Assembly: GCA_965372385.1 (NCBI GenBank) | Contig: CBDVCD010000101.1 | Coordinates: forward strand, 1 to 10,905 | Length of the DNA stretch: 10,905 nucleotides | DNA from: JASJBU01 sp965372385 | GTDB lineage: Bacteria > Pseudomonadota > Gammaproteobacteria > Chromatiales > Chromatiaceae | Direction of reading: 5' to 3' | Shown here: positions 10,431 through 10,905 of the stretch, piece after piece | How positions within the stretch are numbered: the first letter of the stretch is position 1 | Layout of the letters: every line of letters starts with the position of its first letter | Notes under the pieces: model-generated | The model's input: the letters and a program-made list of their open reading frames with translations, nothing else | Database searches by the model: none | What the model was told of the DNA's origin: nothing | Translations under genes and position numbers: made by a program

Positions 10431-10905
10431 ATGCAGTACAAACATTTGACATTGGCATTCACACTTATCCTGAGCCTGTTCTGGCTGAGGCCAGCCTTCT
10501 CCGTAACAGGCCTGCCGGAGGATATCCCTGAAGAGCTGCTCGAAGCGGCCAGCTCCAGTTACATCTTTGTCTTCGATGATGATGTGCGGGCAAGTCAGAT
10601 ACGCGGCCAGGCCAGGCGCCTGACAAAGCAGGCTGGAGGCGAACTGCGTCTCGTATTCACCAAAGCCATCAAAGGCTTTTCCGCTTCTGTCTCCGCCACC
10701 GCCGCAGCACATATCGGGGTCAGCCCGAATATTGCTTATTACGAGCAAAATCGTATCTATTGGGCCACCGACATGAAGAACCGTTCTGATGTTGACGAAC
10801 GGGGGCGTGCAGCCTCTCCGGGCAAAGGGCCAGGACGTGATGACGACGATGACGATGACGATGAGCCCGCACAAGTTACCCCATGGGGCATAGATCGGGT
10901 CGGTG
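10431..10905 (+). CDS. Secreted subtilisin-like (S8) serine protease, N-terminal part
   Basis: The frame opens at ATG 10431, with GGAAGAG just upstream, and stays open for 158 codons to the window edge. A signal peptide (MQYKHLTLAFTLILSLFWLR, likely cleaved after AFS at residue 24) is followed by an acidic linker. Next comes an inhibitor_I9-like propeptide (about 44-112: YIFVFDDDVRASQIRGQARR, then LRLVFTKAIKGFSASVSATA, ending YYEQNRIYWA). Residues 137-144 are eight consecutive aspartates followed by Glu, in a Gly/Pro-rich linker. The sequence then reads VTPWGIDRVG, the typical N-terminus of mature subtilases (TPWGIDRIGG). The catalytic Asp/His/Ser lie beyond the window, so activity cannot be judged. 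In the family, the I9 domain acts as an intramolecular chaperone and inhibitor and is removed on maturation. It is the second secreted protease in the window, of a different mechanistic class. Confidence 0.85.
   Translation, partial: MQYKHLTLAFTLILSLFWLRPAFSVTGLPEDIPEELLEAASSSYIFVFDDDVRASQIRGQARRLTKQAGGELRLVFTKAIKGFSASVSATAAAHIGVSPNIAYYEQNRIYWATDMKNRSDVDERGRAASPGKGPGRDDDDDDDDEPAQVTPWGIDRVG

Noticed and set aside
10209..10874. 221-codon minus-strand open frame at the right end
   Set aside because: It runs antisense to the signal peptide, I9 domain and mature start of the subtilase, which are well supported on the plus strand, and it begins inside the palindrome pair.
1..10905. tRNA or rRNA genes
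   Set aside because: I looked for tRNA cloverleaf landmarks (GGTTCGA-type T arms with paired acceptor stems) and rRNA signatures and saw none. The AAGGAGGTGAT at 2369 is not part of a 16S 3' end.

Overview
The window looks like a Gammaproteobacterial chromosome. This is inferred from protein flavour (a YbaN/DUF454 protein, an ArsS-type radical SAM tail, a BrnT-type toxin operon, RAYT remnants with REP-type palindromes) and not from a phylogenetic marker, so lineage is tentative. Composition changes sharply. About 280-3450 is AT-rich, littered with gene fragments and repeats, and holds few intact genes. About 3515-8780 is GC-rich and densely coding. About 8780-10430 is again accessory sequence with repeats and a toxin-antitoxin pair.

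Layout: (1) the 3' end of an arsS-like gene with a good intrinsic terminator; (2) a repeat-bracketed segment (two copies of a 53-bp direct repeat at 287-339 and 1431-1483) containing a small two-helix membrane protein gene, a RAYT transposase remnant and a roughly 250-bp element with 21-bp inverted ends; (3) an intact DUF454 (YbaN-like) membrane protein gene, translationally overlapped by a truncated DUF523 gene, then a perfect 11-bp-stem palindrome, then a truncated EamA/DMT transporter; (4) a small secreted His/Gly-rich protein with its own terminator; (5) a second RAYT remnant about 94% identical to the first over 177 aligned bases; (6) a large secreted metzincin metalloprotease with fibronectin-III-like domains (+), convergent with a glycine-zipper protein and a 735-residue group II PLP-dependent decarboxylase (both -); (7) a palindrome pair, a BrnT-type toxin / CopG-type antitoxin operon (-), another palindrome pair, and the 5' end of a secreted subtilisin-like protease running off the right edge.

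I see no single operon uniting these genes and no convincing new defence or metabolic system. The strongest story is repeat biology: two decayed RAYT transposase fragments share the window with two pairs of GTAG/GGAG-headed palindromes in inverted arrangement, plus three other repeat families. The two secreted proteases, with different catalytic mechanisms, suggest extracellular protein degradation, but they are separated by unrelated genes.
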